In this document: piece by piece, positions 44,003-52,779 of the stretch
Position numbering within the stretch: position 1 is the stretch's first letter
How the letters are laid out: each line of letters opens with the position of its first letter
Source: Gemmobacter sp.
GTDB lineage: Bacteria; Pseudomonadota; Alphaproteobacteria; Rhodobacterales; Rhodobacteraceae
Direction: 5' to 3'
Length of the DNA stretch: 64,000 nucleotides
NCBI RefSeq assembly: GCF_034676705.1
Contig: NZ_JAUCBS010000011.1
Location: 1-64,000 of the forward strand
Program-made: the position numbers and the translations under genes
The notes under the pieces: generated by a model
The model's database searches: none
Seen by the model: only the letters and a program-made list of their open reading frames with translations
What the model was told of the DNA's origin: nothing

Positions 44003-44796
44003 GGTCGCGCCCCGAAAACCGGGGGAAGCCGTTCGATCAGGCCGTCGGTGAAATCCTGGACATAGCCGATGTTGTCCTGGCTGTCTGCCAGCACCGGCAG
44101 GCTGAAGGCGAAACAGTCGCCGTGGCGGTCGGTTTCGTCCAGCGCCCGGACGGGGACGGGGCCGTCGGTGACATAGGCCCGGCCGGCGGCCACGAAGACC
44201 GCCATGCGCAGGGCGCGGGCGGCCTCCAGTTCGATACCCTGGAACCGGTCCCGCATCGCGGGCAGAAAGCCGGGATCGAAGAACCCGCCCTGAAAGCCTG
44301 CGGCATCGCTCAGGCGCCCGTCTTGCAGGATCCAGTCGTGGACGACCGTGCCGTCGACGGCAGCCGTCAGCCGGCTTTGGCCGCCTGCATCGGGATCGGG
44401 GACGGTCAGGTCCAGCACCCGCGCCGCCTCGCCCCGCAAATGACAGCCAAGGGCCAGCCGGGCGAGGTCCAGCAGATGCGTGCAGTTCCGGCCCGCCCGC
44501 CCGTCGGAAAAGATCGCGGCGCTGGCCGTTTCGGCCTGCATCCCGACCAGTTCGCGCAATGCCCGTGCAGCGCCGGGGCAGACCGTCTTGGGCGTGCGGT
44601 CCATTCCGGCGGCAGCATCCGCGATGGTGCCGCCGTCCAGCGCAAGGGTCACCCACATCACATGCCAGGGGTCGTTGACCGCCGCTCTGATGCTGGCGCC
44701 GGCCGCGACCATGCGCAGCCGACGGCGGAACACCCCGGTGCCATAGGCCGGATTCGCCGGATAGTAGCGGCCAAGCGAGGCGGCATCGCGCGTCAT
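43999..44796 (-). CDS. DUF2889 family protein
   Basis: A 265-residue protein with the DUF2889 arrangement: an early GVFRRRLRMVA, then a catalytic-looking WHVMWVTLALDGG, MDRTPKTVCPGAARALRELVG and RNCTHLLDLARLAL. The biochemical function of the family is not established to my knowledge; it recurs near acyl-CoA and steroid or terpenoid genes. It sits between an enoyl-CoA hydratase (2-bp gap) and the RibBA-like gene (4-bp overlap), so it is surely co-expressed with them. Confidence 0.78.
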   Translation of the reverse strand: MTRDAASLGRYYPANPAYGTGVFRRRLRMVAAGASIRAAVNDPWHVMWVTLALDGGTIADAAAGMDRTPKTVCPGAARALRELVGMQAETASAAIFSDGRAGRNCTHLLDLARLALGCHLRGEAARVLDLTVPDPDAGGQSRLTAAVDGTVVHDWILQDGRLSDAAGFQGGFFDPGFLPAMRDRFQGIELEAARALRMAVFVAAGRAYVTDGPVPVRALDETDRHGDCFAFSLPVLADSQDNIGYVQDFTDGLIERLPPVFGARP

Positions 44797-44798
44797 GG

Positions 44799-45569
44799 TC
44801 AGCGTCCGGTCCAGACGGGCTTGCGCTTTTCGGTAAAGGCGCGGCGGCCTTCCTGAACATCCTCGCTAAGCGCATAGGCCTCGATCGGTTCGAACCGGGT
44901 GGCCAGCGCCACTTCCAGCGGGTCGCCGGCGCGAGCCAGCACGGCATGTTTGGCGGCCTGCACGGCCAGCGGCGAGGCGGCGCAGATCCGTGCGGCCCAG
45001 GCATCGGCCGCCGCCGGCAGATCGGCCAGCGGCACCACTTGGTTGACCAGGCCGTAGCGTTCGGCATCGGCCGCCGACATCCGGTCGCCAGTCAGGATCA
45101 GCGCCATGGCGATGTGATGGGGCAGTTGCCGGATGGCCCGATGCATGACCCCGCATTCGCCGATGATGCCCACCTTGGTCTCGGGCAGGCTGAACTGCGT
45201 GGTATCTGCGGCGACGATGATGTCGGCGCACATCGCAATTTCGAACCCGCCGCCAAGGCAATAGCCCTGCACCGCCGCGATCAGCGGTTTTTTCAGCGTC
45301 ACAAGTGGCCCGGCGATGCCGGTCAGGCCGCCGCCCAGAGCCATTCGGCCCGCGCGATCGGTTCCGCCGCTGACATCGGCCCCCACACAAAAGGCGCGTT
45401 CGCCTTCGGCCGACAGGATCGCGGCCCAGATGTCGGGATTGGCGTTGATCTCGGCCCAGGCTTCGGACAGCGCCTCGTCCATCGCGGGGGAAATGGCGTT
45501 GAGCGCCTTGGGCTTGTTCAGATGCACGCGGGCGACATGCCCGTCGCGGGAAAATTCGACATCGGCCAT
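44799..45569 (-). CDS. Enoyl-CoA hydratase/isomerase family protein
   Basis: A 256-residue crotonase-fold protein: AFCVGADVSGG (about 59-69), VQGYCLGGGFEIAMCADI (about 100-117), FSLPETKVGIIGECG (about 126-140). E130 matches the first catalytic glutamate of hydratases, while the second position seems to be A156, so hydratase activity is uncertain. It lies 11 bp downstream of another crotonase-fold gene; the two may act in sequence on one acyl-CoA. Confidence 0.88.
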   Translation of the reverse strand: MADVEFSRDGHVARVHLNKPKALNAISPAMDEALSEAWAEINANPDIWAAILSAEGERAFCVGADVSGGTDRAGRMALGGGLTGIAGPLVTLKKPLIAAVQGYCLGGGFEIAMCADIIVAADTTQFSLPETKVGIIGECGVMHRAIRQLPHHIAMALILTGDRMSAADAERYGLVNQVVPLADLPAAADAWAARICAASPLAVQAAKHAVLARAGDPLEVALATRFEPIEAYALSEDVQEGRRAFTEKRKPVWTGR

Positions 45570-45580
45570 TGGAATTTCCT

Positions 45581-46417
45581 TCAGTCGTTCCTGTTCGCGT
45601 CTTGCGCGATTTCGTTCGATGACGGGCCGGCGAACTGGGCCAGCACCGGCTTCAGCCCTTCGGCGGCGGCCCGGGCGCGGATGCGCAGCACCTCGGGTTC
45701 AAGATGCAGCAGGGCGTCGGTTTCCGCGATCCCGGCGGTGGCCAGGCGCCAGCCCTGCGCCTCGGCGGCGCGGTTGATGGCGGCCTTCTTGGCGCGCAAC
45801 ACGGCGGGAGGAACCTGGGCGATGCGGGCGGCCAGCGTCTCGGCGGCGGGGATCAGGCGCCCGGCGGGCATGGAATGGTTGGCCCAGCCCCATGAGACTG
45901 CAGTCCTGCCGTCGATCCAGTTTCCCGGCAGAAAGGCGAATTCCTTGGCCCGCTTGGGCCCGACCAGAGCCGTCCAGGTCGGGGCGATGTATCCGCCGCC
46001 GATGGGCAGGCCCGGTTCCCCGATGCGGGCATCGTGGGCAACCAGGGTGATGTCGGCGAATACGCACAACTGCGCCGCGATGCCCATGCAGTAGCCGTGG
46101 ACGGCGGCGATCACCGGCTTGGGATGGTCCCACATCGCCAGCCAGCGATCCACGTTGCGTTGCAGCCGCGCGGCATCGGCGGCGGGCCCTTCAGCGGCCG
46201 TGCCGCCATACTTGCCCAGATCCGCCCCCGAACAGAACCCGCGCCCGTTGGCCCTGATCCCGACTACCGGCGCCCCTCCGGTTTTCAGCATGTCCAGCGC
46301 GGCGCTGAAGGCATCGAGCATTTCGGCCGACAGGGCATTGGCCTGATCGGGGCGGTTGAACACGATCCAGCTGATCGCCGGCCCATGTTCGACCAGGATC
46401 GGAGTGGTCGCGGTCAT
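45581..46417 (-). CDS. Enoyl-CoA hydratase/isomerase family protein, divergent active site
   Basis: A 278-residue crotonase-fold protein. The oxyanion-hole segments GFCSGADLGKYGG (about 60-72) and VHGYCMGIAAQLCVFADI (about 106-123) are clear. The first glutamate position lies in GEPGLPIGGGY and seems lost, while E159 (RAKEFAFLPG) could be the second. The ATG at 46417 overlaps the SnoaL-like stop by 4 bp. It may be an isomerase, ring-opening hydrolase or lyase. Confidence 0.87.
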   Translation of the reverse strand: MTATTPILVEHGPAISWIVFNRPDQANALSAEMLDAFSAALDMLKTGGAPVVGIRANGRGFCSGADLGKYGGTAAEGPAADAARLQRNVDRWLAMWDHPKPVIAAVHGYCMGIAAQLCVFADITLVAHDARIGEPGLPIGGGYIAPTWTALVGPKRAKEFAFLPGNWIDGRTAVSWGWANHSMPAGRLIPAAETLAARIAQVPPAVLRAKKAAINRAAEAQGWRLATAGIAETDALLHLEPEVLRIRARAAAEGLKPVLAQFAGPSSNEIAQDANRND

Positions 46418-46878
46418 CCGGCACGACCGATGGGGTTGGCGGCGCGGACGTGATAGTCCCTGGTGAAATCCGTGCGCAATTCGCGGCGGCGGAATTTCCA
46501 CTGGCCGCCGTCCTTGACCACCACGTCATGATACTGGCCGAACAGCCAGCCATCGGGCCGGTCCTTGCGATAACGATGGATCGCCAGCACGATCGACCGC
46601 ACGTTGGCCTCGGTCGGGCTGACGAAGTCGATGCAGATGTTCGAGTTGTGGTGGCTGGTCGCCGCAAAAAAGCTACCGATGCCTTCCAGCGTCTTGTTGT
46701 AGGCCTCTTTGCCGACAGCGCCGAAGTTCGGCGCATAGCTGACTTCGCAATCGTCCACAAACAAGGCCGCCAGATGCTCGGGGTGGTTCATGTCGAGGTG
46801 GAACGAATAGTCGTGGATCATGCGCTCAATCGCGCGTTCTTCAACGATCCGCTCGATGTTGGTCATCGGGTTTCCCAT
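46414..46878 (-). CDS. SnoaL-like/NTF2-fold protein
   Basis: A 154-residue alpha+beta-barrel protein: IERMIHDYSFHLDMNHPEHL, ALFVDDCEVSYAPNFG and ATSHHNSNICIDF are typical of SnoaL_4 and of beta subunits of ring-hydroxylating oxygenases. It could be an isomerase/hydratase of the pathway or a small structural partner of the Rieske subunit. Two starts are possible, 46878 and 46866. First gene of the leftward operon, divergent from TetR. Confidence 0.8.
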   Translation of the reverse strand: MGNPMTNIERIVEERAIERMIHDYSFHLDMNHPEHLAALFVDDCEVSYAPNFGAVGKEAYNKTLEGIGSFFAATSHHNSNICIDFVSPTEANVRSIVLAIHRYRKDRPDGWLFGQYHDVVVKDGGQWKFRRRELRTDFTRDYHVRAANPIGRAG

Positions 46879-46933
46879 CTGGCTGTCCTATGTTGCGTCC
46901 CTTACCGGCACCCTGGGCCGGCCTGTCCACGCG

Positions 46934-46962
46934 ACGATGCCAAGGGAAAGGCGTCCAGTCAA
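46934..46962 (-). promoter_or_regulatory. Candidate promoter of the SnoaL-like operon
   Basis: Leftward TTGACT (46957-46962) and CATCGT (46934-46939) are 17 bases apart, the same architecture as the Rieske promoter, and again the -35 box lies at the edge of the dyad. It would start transcription about 50 bases before the SnoaL-like start codon. Confidence 0.4.
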
Positions 46963-46974
46963 CTATAATGTTGA
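46959..46974. promoter_or_regulatory. Putative TetR operator between tetR and the SnoaL-like operon
   Basis: The 16 bases are identical to those at 39601-39616 (TCAACTATAATGTTGA). The site is 93 bp before the chosen TetR start and overlaps the candidate leftward promoter, so it could serve both autoregulation and operon control. Confidence 0.7.
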
Positions 46975-47067
46975 TTGACACTGACCCCATGGTATGGGAC
47001 TGGTCGGAACCACCTGCTTGACGCCCTGCCAAGCGGGCTCTTAAGGCTAGGGGGCGCAGACCGTGCC

Positions 47068-47772
47068 ATGACTGGCAAATCACGACGGAGAATGGACCTG
47101 GCACGCACGAGCACAAAAAAGGCCAAGCCGCTTTCGAACATCGCGCTTCGCCGAAAGGCCGCCTTGGACGAGGGCGCAGCCGAATATGTCGCCCGTCGCC
47201 AGGAACTGATCCAGATCGCTGCGGGCATCTTCAAGACCAAGGGTTACAGTGCGACCACCTTTGCCGACATCGCGTCCCATACCGGGATAGACCGGGCGAC
47301 GCTGTACTATTACCTTGGCAGTAAAGAGGAAATCTTTCGCGATGCAGTGCGCGGGGCCTTGACCCGCAACATCGAAGGCATGCGCAGGATCATGGCGGAT
47401 TCCGCACTGGATGCGGTGACGAAACTTCAGCAGCTGATCGAGATGCTGATGGTTTCGTATCACAACAACTACCCGTATCTGTTCGTCTATCTTCAGCAGG
47501 ACCTGAATACGATCATCAACGATGACCGGGAATGGGCGGAAGATGTCGAACGCGAGGTGCGACTGATCGAAGAAGCTTTTGCCTCGCTGGTCCGGCAGGG
47601 TATCGAAACGGGTGACCTGCGCGATGATATTCCCGTGGCGCTGTCGCTGAACGCGATCTTCGGCATGCTGAACTGGTCGCACCGCTGGTATAGCCCCGAA
47701 GGGCGCAACACGCCCGAGGCGGTTGCACGGGCCTTCAACTGTGTGTTTCTGGACGGGATGCGCCGTCGTTGA
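47068..47772 (+). CDS. TetR-family transcriptional regulator
   Basis: A 234-residue regulator. The DNA-binding domain (about residues 45-90) reads LIQIAAGIFKTKGYSATTFA then DIASHTGIDRATLYYYLGSK, with a basic N-terminal extension, and the C-terminal domain ends like TetR_C_33 (KstR2/ligand-binding) proteins. Such repressors in acyl-CoA catabolic clusters usually respond to a CoA-ester intermediate. Starts at 47068 and 47092 are both possible. It likely controls the three dyads at 39601, 46959 and 50103. Confidence 0.9.
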   Translation: MTGKSRRRMDLARTSTKKAKPLSNIALRRKAALDEGAAEYVARRQELIQIAAGIFKTKGYSATTFADIASHTGIDRATLYYYLGSKEEIFRDAVRGALTRNIEGMRRIMADSALDAVTKLQQLIEMLMVSYHNNYPYLFVYLQQDLNTIINDDREWAEDVEREVRLIEEAFASLVRQGIETGDLRDDIPVALSLNAIFGMLNWSHRWYSPEGRNTPEAVARAFNCVFLDGMRRR

Positions 47773-47775
47773 GCC

Positions 47776-48432
47776 TTAGCCGACCCCTTCGTGCAAGGGG
47801 GCGGCTGCGGCGAGTTCCAGCGTGGCCAAGATCGCCTTGCGCCCCACTCCCAGCCGCAGCGCATTGTCCAAATGCAGCCGGAAACCGGGCCGGAAGCGGT
47901 GCGTAGGGCAGGCATCGACGGCCAGCGAAATCAGTTCCATCTGCACGGCCCCCATTGTCCGGTCCTTCCACGGCAGGGCGCAATAGTCGAAGAACCCGTC
48001 GAATGCGGCAGGCGACTGTCGCAGCAGCGCGTCCAGAAAGCCCGGCACGCGGCTCTCGAACCGGCGCCAGTAGCGGTCCCCGCCGATCCTGCAGTCGCGT
48101 AATGCGGCCTGCTCCGGGGTGTCGGGGGCCGACAGCACCGGATCCCCCGCCGCCTCGCGCAGCGCCGCCAGCGGGGCCGAGGCGGTCATCAGGCTATGCA
48201 CCCCCAGCGCCGAAACCAGCACCGCGACCTCGTGCAGGGTCGGCCCTTTGACGCCCAGGGCAAGGGCATCGGCCGCCGCCGCCGCGATAGCCGGCTGATG
48301 GAGGCAGGTCGGAGACAGCGCGAGGCCTAGGCGAATCAACGCGCTATCCGCCGGGGACAGGCCGTCGCCTTCGGCAACACCGGAAAGACGGTCCATGGCT
48401 TCGGCGCGCAGGTCTGCCAGCGTGACGGTCAT
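47776..48432 (-). CDS. AhpD/carboxymuconolactone decarboxylase-like protein
   Basis: A 218-residue, mostly helical protein with two repeats resembling the AhpD fold; the second contains AVQMELISLAVDACPTHRFR and LHLDNALRLGVGRKAILATL, which match carboxymuconolactone decarboxylase family proteins. The AhpD CxxC pair is absent, so a thiol-redox role is unlikely. It overlaps the ligase stop by 4 bp and converges on tetR with a 3-bp gap. Confidence 0.68.
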   Translation of the reverse strand: MTVTLADLRAEAMDRLSGVAEGDGLSPADSALIRLGLALSPTCLHQPAIAAAAADALALGVKGPTLHEVAVLVSALGVHSLMTASAPLAALREAAGDPVLSAPDTPEQAALRDCRIGGDRYWRRFESRVPGFLDALLRQSPAAFDGFFDYCALPWKDRTMGAVQMELISLAVDACPTHRFRPGFRLHLDNALRLGVGRKAILATLELAAAAPLHEGVG

Positions 48433-50009
48433 GCCAGCATCTCCCGCAGGGCGCGCTTGTTGACCTTGGTCGCCGACATGGGCCAGGCATCCGCCGCGAC
48501 AAAGCGCACCTCGACCGGGATCTTGTAACGCGCAATCCGCCCCTGGCAAAAGCCGATGATCTCGGCCTCAGTCGCACTATGGCCGGCGCGCAGTTCGACA
48601 AAGGCCACCGGCACCTCGTCCAGTTCGGGATGCGGCTTGCCCACCACTTCGGCCAGCCGCACGGCGGGATGGGCGCAGAGGAAGGCCTCGATCTCGATCG
48701 CGGCCACATTCTCGCCGCCGACCTTCAGCATGTCCTTGAGCCGGCCCTTGAACAGCAGGCTGCCGCCGGGTTCGCGGATATACAGGTCGCCGGTGCGCAG
48801 CCAGCCATCGGGGGTCAGCGCCTCGGCCGTCTTTTCAGGAGCGCGGAAATAGCCGTCGGTCACGCTATAGCCGCGCACCCAGATCTCACCCATGGCCCCG
48901 TCCGGCAGATCTTCTAGCGTTGCAGGATCGACGATCCGGCATTCCATGTCGGGGACGATCCGGCCTTGGGTATTCGACCGGCTGGCGCGGCTTTCGTCCG
49001 GGGCGCTGACGGCAAATATCCCCGAGGTTTCCGTCATGCCGCAGGCTTGCATGATGTCGGCATCGGGAAAGCGGTCATACACCCGCGACACCATCGCCTC
49101 GGGCGCGATCAGCATGATCTTTTGAAGCCGGGGCAGATGCCGGGCGTCAAAATCGGGCTGTTCCAGCAATCGTTGCACAATGGCCGGAAACCATGGCCAG
49201 GCCATTGTCACGCCCTCGCGGCGCATCAGCGCGACGGCCCGGGCCGCGTCGAAGAATAGGTCGGACAGATAGGTGCCACCGGTGCCGATGCTGCCCAGCA
49301 GCGGGCCGAATGCGGCGATGTGGAACAGGGGCCCGGCATTCCATGCCACATCATGGTCCGAGGTGCGGAACCGTCCCCCGGCGCGTTCCACCGCCCCGCG
49401 GGCCAGGGCCCGCTGTGACAGCAGGCAGCCCTTGGGGTTGGCTGTCGTCCCCGAGGTATAAAGGATCATCGCCAGATCCCGGGCTCCGATGCCGGCGCGA
49501 CGACGGTCCAGATCTGCCACGCTGTGACCCATGGCCCGCAGTATCCCGCGCGACAGGAACCCCGGCCGTTCGGCCTGATCCAGCAGCACCAGCTGGCAAG
49601 GCGACTGGTCCGCCAGCGCCTCGGCCAGCAGAGTCGGGAACGAGACATGGGTTTCGTCGTCTGCCGTCGTCAGAACCGCCGCAAGTTGCGCGTCCTGGAC
49701 GATAAAGCCGATTTCGGCTGCCTTGTGGCGGGCGTTGATCGGAACAACGACACACCCGGCCAGCAATGCCCCGAACAGCCCCTCCAGAAAGGGAACGCCG
49801 TTGACGGCCAGCAGCCCGATTTTGGCCCCCGGCGCTAGCCCCAGCGCGACCAGCCCCCGCGCCACCTCGGTCGCCCCTGCCAGGAGCCCGGCATAGGTGC
49901 AGTCCGACTCGGGGAATACGACGGCCCTGCGGTCAGGAAAACGGCGGGCCGAGGCGATCAGTAGATCCACCACCAGCTTTTCGCCGCCGATTGTTTCGGT
50001 TGTTGTCAT
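48429..50009 (-). CDS. AMP-forming acyl-CoA ligase
   Basis: A 526-residue ANL ligase: MILYTSGTTANPKGCLLS (about residue 165), QACGMTETSGIFA (about 315), DGWLRTGDLYIREPGGSLLF and a C-terminal SATKVNKRALRE lysine. Its length and motifs fit fatty-acid or aromatic-acid:CoA ligases. The ATG at 50009 sits 8 bases from GGAGGGGG. It is a different enzyme from the ligase at 34827, so the pathway activates two acids or the same acid at two stages. Confidence 0.9.
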   Translation of the reverse strand: MTTTETIGGEKLVVDLLIASARRFPDRRAVVFPESDCTYAGLLAGATEVARGLVALGLAPGAKIGLLAVNGVPFLEGLFGALLAGCVVVPINARHKAAEIGFIVQDAQLAAVLTTADDETHVSFPTLLAEALADQSPCQLVLLDQAERPGFLSRGILRAMGHSVADLDRRRAGIGARDLAMILYTSGTTANPKGCLLSQRALARGAVERAGGRFRTSDHDVAWNAGPLFHIAAFGPLLGSIGTGGTYLSDLFFDAARAVALMRREGVTMAWPWFPAIVQRLLEQPDFDARHLPRLQKIMLIAPEAMVSRVYDRFPDADIMQACGMTETSGIFAVSAPDESRASRSNTQGRIVPDMECRIVDPATLEDLPDGAMGEIWVRGYSVTDGYFRAPEKTAEALTPDGWLRTGDLYIREPGGSLLFKGRLKDMLKVGGENVAAIEIEAFLCAHPAVRLAEVVGKPHPELDEVPVAFVELRAGHSATEAEIIGFCQGRIARYKIPVEVRFVAADAWPMSATKVNKRALREMLA

Positions 50010-50102
50010 CCGCATCCCCCTCCGCGCCCAGTCCGTTTTCACTTGTTCCCTGACCGGCCCATCCTCCGTCAAGTCCCTGCATCGCATCTGTAACGGGATT
50101 AA

Positions 50103-50118
50103 TCAACATTAATGTTGA
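50103..50118. promoter_or_regulatory. Putative TetR operator between ligase and luciferase-like genes
   Basis: TCAACATTAATGTTGA is a perfect 16-bp palindrome with the same arms as the other two dyads. A TTGACA box at 50115-50120 faces the luciferase-like gene. The site lies between the divergent ligase (start 50009) and monooxygenase (start 50174) and can control both. Confidence 0.75.
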
Positions 50119-50173
50119 CAGCTTCCCCGCCTTGCTGGCAACGTCGGGACAACCAGCGAAAGGAACAGACGCC

Positions 50174-51328
50174 ATGAAATTCCATCTGATGCAGACCGGC
50201 GTAGTCGGTCGTCGCCACGAGCTTGAACAGGGCATGGCCGGACAGCGCAGCGATCTTTATCTGCGCTTTCTGGACGAGGTGAAACGCTATGTCCGGCTTG
50301 GCGATCAGCTTGGCTTCGAGGGCTACTGCCAGCCAGAACATCACCTGCAACTGGAAGGGTTCGAGGCCAACAACCACCCCGGCATGTTCAGCCTGTTCGT
50401 TGGCCTGCACGCCAAGCGGATGAAGGCCGGGATCATGGGGTATACCCTGCCGACGCATAACCCGGTGCGGGTCGCGGAAGAGATTGCAACGCTGGATCAC
50501 ATGCTGGACGGCCGGTTGTATGTCGGATTCACCCGTGGCTATCAAGCCCGCTGGGTGGACAGCCTGGCCAGCCGCCCCGGCGTTTCGGCGACGCAGCCCG
50601 GCAACGCCAAGGCCCGCGACGAGCAGGATCAGCTTAACCGCGAAGTGTTCGAGGAATCCTTCGAGGTGATCAAGAAGGCCTGGGCCAACGAGGTGTTCAG
50701 CCACAAGGGCAAGCATTGGGAATTTCCGCCCAATGGTGGCTCGGCCGGCCACCCGGCCTATGCCAAATTCGCCAAGGGGCAGGATGCCGATGGTGTCGTC
50801 CGCCAGATCGGCATTGCGCCGCGCACCCTGCAACGCCCGCATCCGCAGATCTATGGCGGGTTCGCCGCCTCGATGCGGACGGTGGATTTCTGGGCGCGCG
50901 AGAACGGCAAGGTGATCGTGCTGGCGGACGATCTGGATTTCTGCGACGCGCTGGCAAGCCGCTGGGTCAATACCGCCCAGACCGCCGGCCGCACAGTTAC
51001 CAAGGCCGATGCCCTTGCCTGGGGTGGCTTCCTGATGCTGACCGACAGCAAGGCTAAGGCCGATGCACTGATGGAAGAACACGAATGGTTCTGGAAGGAG
51101 TGGTTCATCCCGCACGGCCAGCGCATGCCGAACGTCCTAATCGGAACCGCCGATGACTTGGCCGACAAAATCGGCAGGGCGCATGATCGGCTTGGGTTCA
51201 ACGAACTGTTCCTGATGTTCGGCCAAGGCCATCTGGCCCCCGAACAGAACGAGGAAGAGATCAACGAGTTCATCGCCAAGGTCGCGCCCCGCTTCTCGAC
51301 CCGTGACGAACATGGAACCTGGGTCTGA
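50174..51328 (+). CDS. LLM-class (luciferase-like) flavin-dependent monooxygenase
   Basis: A 384-residue TIM-barrel protein with luciferase-family segments LGFEGYCQPEHHL (about 48-60), GYTLPTHNPVRVAEEIATLDHMLDGRLYVGFTRGY (about 94-128; only family hallmarks cited) and PQIYGGFAASMRT. These enzymes use reduced FMN supplied by a separate reductase for hydroxylation, Baeyer-Villiger or desulfonation chemistry. The FMN reductase at 11465 could be the partner. It is the only gene in its rightward unit, controlled by the dyad 55 bp upstream. Confidence 0.88.
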   Translation: MKFHLMQTGVVGRRHELEQGMAGQRSDLYLRFLDEVKRYVRLGDQLGFEGYCQPEHHLQLEGFEANNHPGMFSLFVGLHAKRMKAGIMGYTLPTHNPVRVAEEIATLDHMLDGRLYVGFTRGYQARWVDSLASRPGVSATQPGNAKARDEQDQLNREVFEESFEVIKKAWANEVFSHKGKHWEFPPNGGSAGHPAYAKFAKGQDADGVVRQIGIAPRTLQRPHPQIYGGFAASMRTVDFWARENGKVIVLADDLDFCDALASRWVNTAQTAGRTVTKADALAWGGFLMLTDSKAKADALMEEHEWFWKEWFIPHGQRMPNVLIGTADDLADKIGRAHDRLGFNELFLMFGQGHLAPEQNEEEINEFIAKVAPRFSTRDEHGTWV

Positions 51329-51661
51329 GCCGGCATCGTTTCCCGACTGGCCGGGATTTCCCTAGCCATGTCACACCCGACCATGACGGGGGGCGACCGG
51401 CCCTTGTGTTCGGCAATGCGCCCCCGGCTTGCGCAGCGACAGGAGCAATGGACCAGATCGACACCGGCCGGTTCTGGATGGCGGTCCACGGGGGTGATCA
51501 AGACAGGGCCTGCGCCCGGGCGGTTCACCCCTGCGCTGCGGGCCGGTGGCTTCGGGCAGGGGAGCCGGCTCAGACGGCGGCGCGGGCCTTGACATGTGAA
51601 GTTGAACATCAGTCCGTTTCAAGAGATCAGGCGGAGCAGGTGAGCCGGGCCTACCCAAGGA
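51329..51661. other. Gap between the monooxygenase and recQ fragment
   Basis: No gene can be supported in these 333 bp. The module ends here, and the next coding sequence begins abruptly inside a recQ gene, so an old recombination joint probably lies in this gap. Confidence 0.4.
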
Positions 51662-52555
51662 TGCCTGACGGCCACCGCCAAGCCCGAGATGGTGCGCGAC
51701 ATCCGCGACCATTTCCAGTCGCGCCTTGGGGTGGAACTCTTGCTGCTTGATGGCGGGGCCACCCGGCACAACCTGACGTTCGAGGTGCATGAGACACATC
51801 GCAACCGCAAGCTGGCCGATATTCTTGACACGATCGAGCGAGCGCTGCCGCGCGAGGGGGCATCGGGGGCTGTGGTCTATTGCGCGACACGCGCGGCGAC
51901 CGAACGGGTGGCCAGCTTTTTGCAACAGCAAGGATTGTCGGCCGATTTCTTCCATGCCGGCCTGACACCTGAGCGCAAGCACGAGGTGCAGGAGCGGTTC
52001 CGGGTTGGCGAGTTGCGCATCATCGCCGCGACCAATGCCTTTGGCATGGGGATCGACAAGCCGGATATTCGTCTGGTCGTGCATGGCGACATTCCCGGCT
52101 CGCTCGAAAACTACCTGCAAGAGGCGGGGCGCGCCGGTCGTGACCGTAACCCTGCGGTCTGCGTGCTGCTGTTCAACAGCGAGGATGTCGAGCGGCAATT
52201 CTCGCTGTCAGCCCGCTCGCGTCTGGCCCGGCACGAGATCGGCGCAATCCTCAAGGCGCTGCGCCGCCTCGACACGCGCGGCAAGCACAGCGGCGAGGTC
52301 GTGGCCACGCCCGGCGAGATCGTGCGCGAGGAGACCGAGCAGGAGTTCGAGCGGGACAAGACCACCGATGATACACGGGTGAAAACCGCCGTCGCCTGGC
52401 TGGAGGATGCGGCGCTGCTGACCCGGGAAAAGAACAGGGTCTCGGTCTTTCCATCCTCATTGCGGGTGCGCACCCTTGCCGAGGCGCAGGACATCCTTGC
52501 GCGCGCGGCGCTTACCGGCACGCGGCGCAAGCAGCTGCTGGATGTGGTGCGCCAT
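51662..52555 (+). pseudogene. recQ: RecQ-family helicase fragment
   Basis: The frame starts inside conserved motif III (LTATAKPEMVRDI) and continues through VYCATRAATERVASFLQQQG, FHAGLTPERKHEVQERF (motif IV-V), ATNAFGMGIDKPDIRLVVH and QEAGRAGRDRNP (motif VI), then the RecQ-C zinc/winged-helix region. The N-terminal ATP-binding half is missing, and similarity stops at about 52555 where IS91-associated sequence begins. An ATG at 51689 could be used, but the helicase would lack motifs I and II. Confidence 0.85.
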
Positions 52556-52779
52556 GGGAGGTGGTCCTGCCGGCACTGGTGTTCAGCACTGCAGGGACAG
52601 GCGCAGACCCGGAGGATTGAGCCGGGTTTCTGGTGAACGTGTTCGGCCCATGGACGAAGCCGCTCCGCGGCAATGGTGCCCTTGGCTGGTGTTCGGCGTT
52701 GATCTGATCGTAGCGCCTTTGGCCGCGGGGCTTTCTGTCTGACGCTTGGGGTCTTCCCCTCATCAGACAGGAGGTTTCC

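Noticed and set aside
46414..46878. SnoaL-like protein as a certain beta subunit of the Rieske oxygenase
   Set aside because: The fold is compatible, but it is in another operon and lacks specific beta-subunit features; kept only as an alternative.
51371..52198. Leftward 275-residue ORF over the recQ fragment
   Set aside because: It is antisense to clear RecQ motifs on the plus strand.
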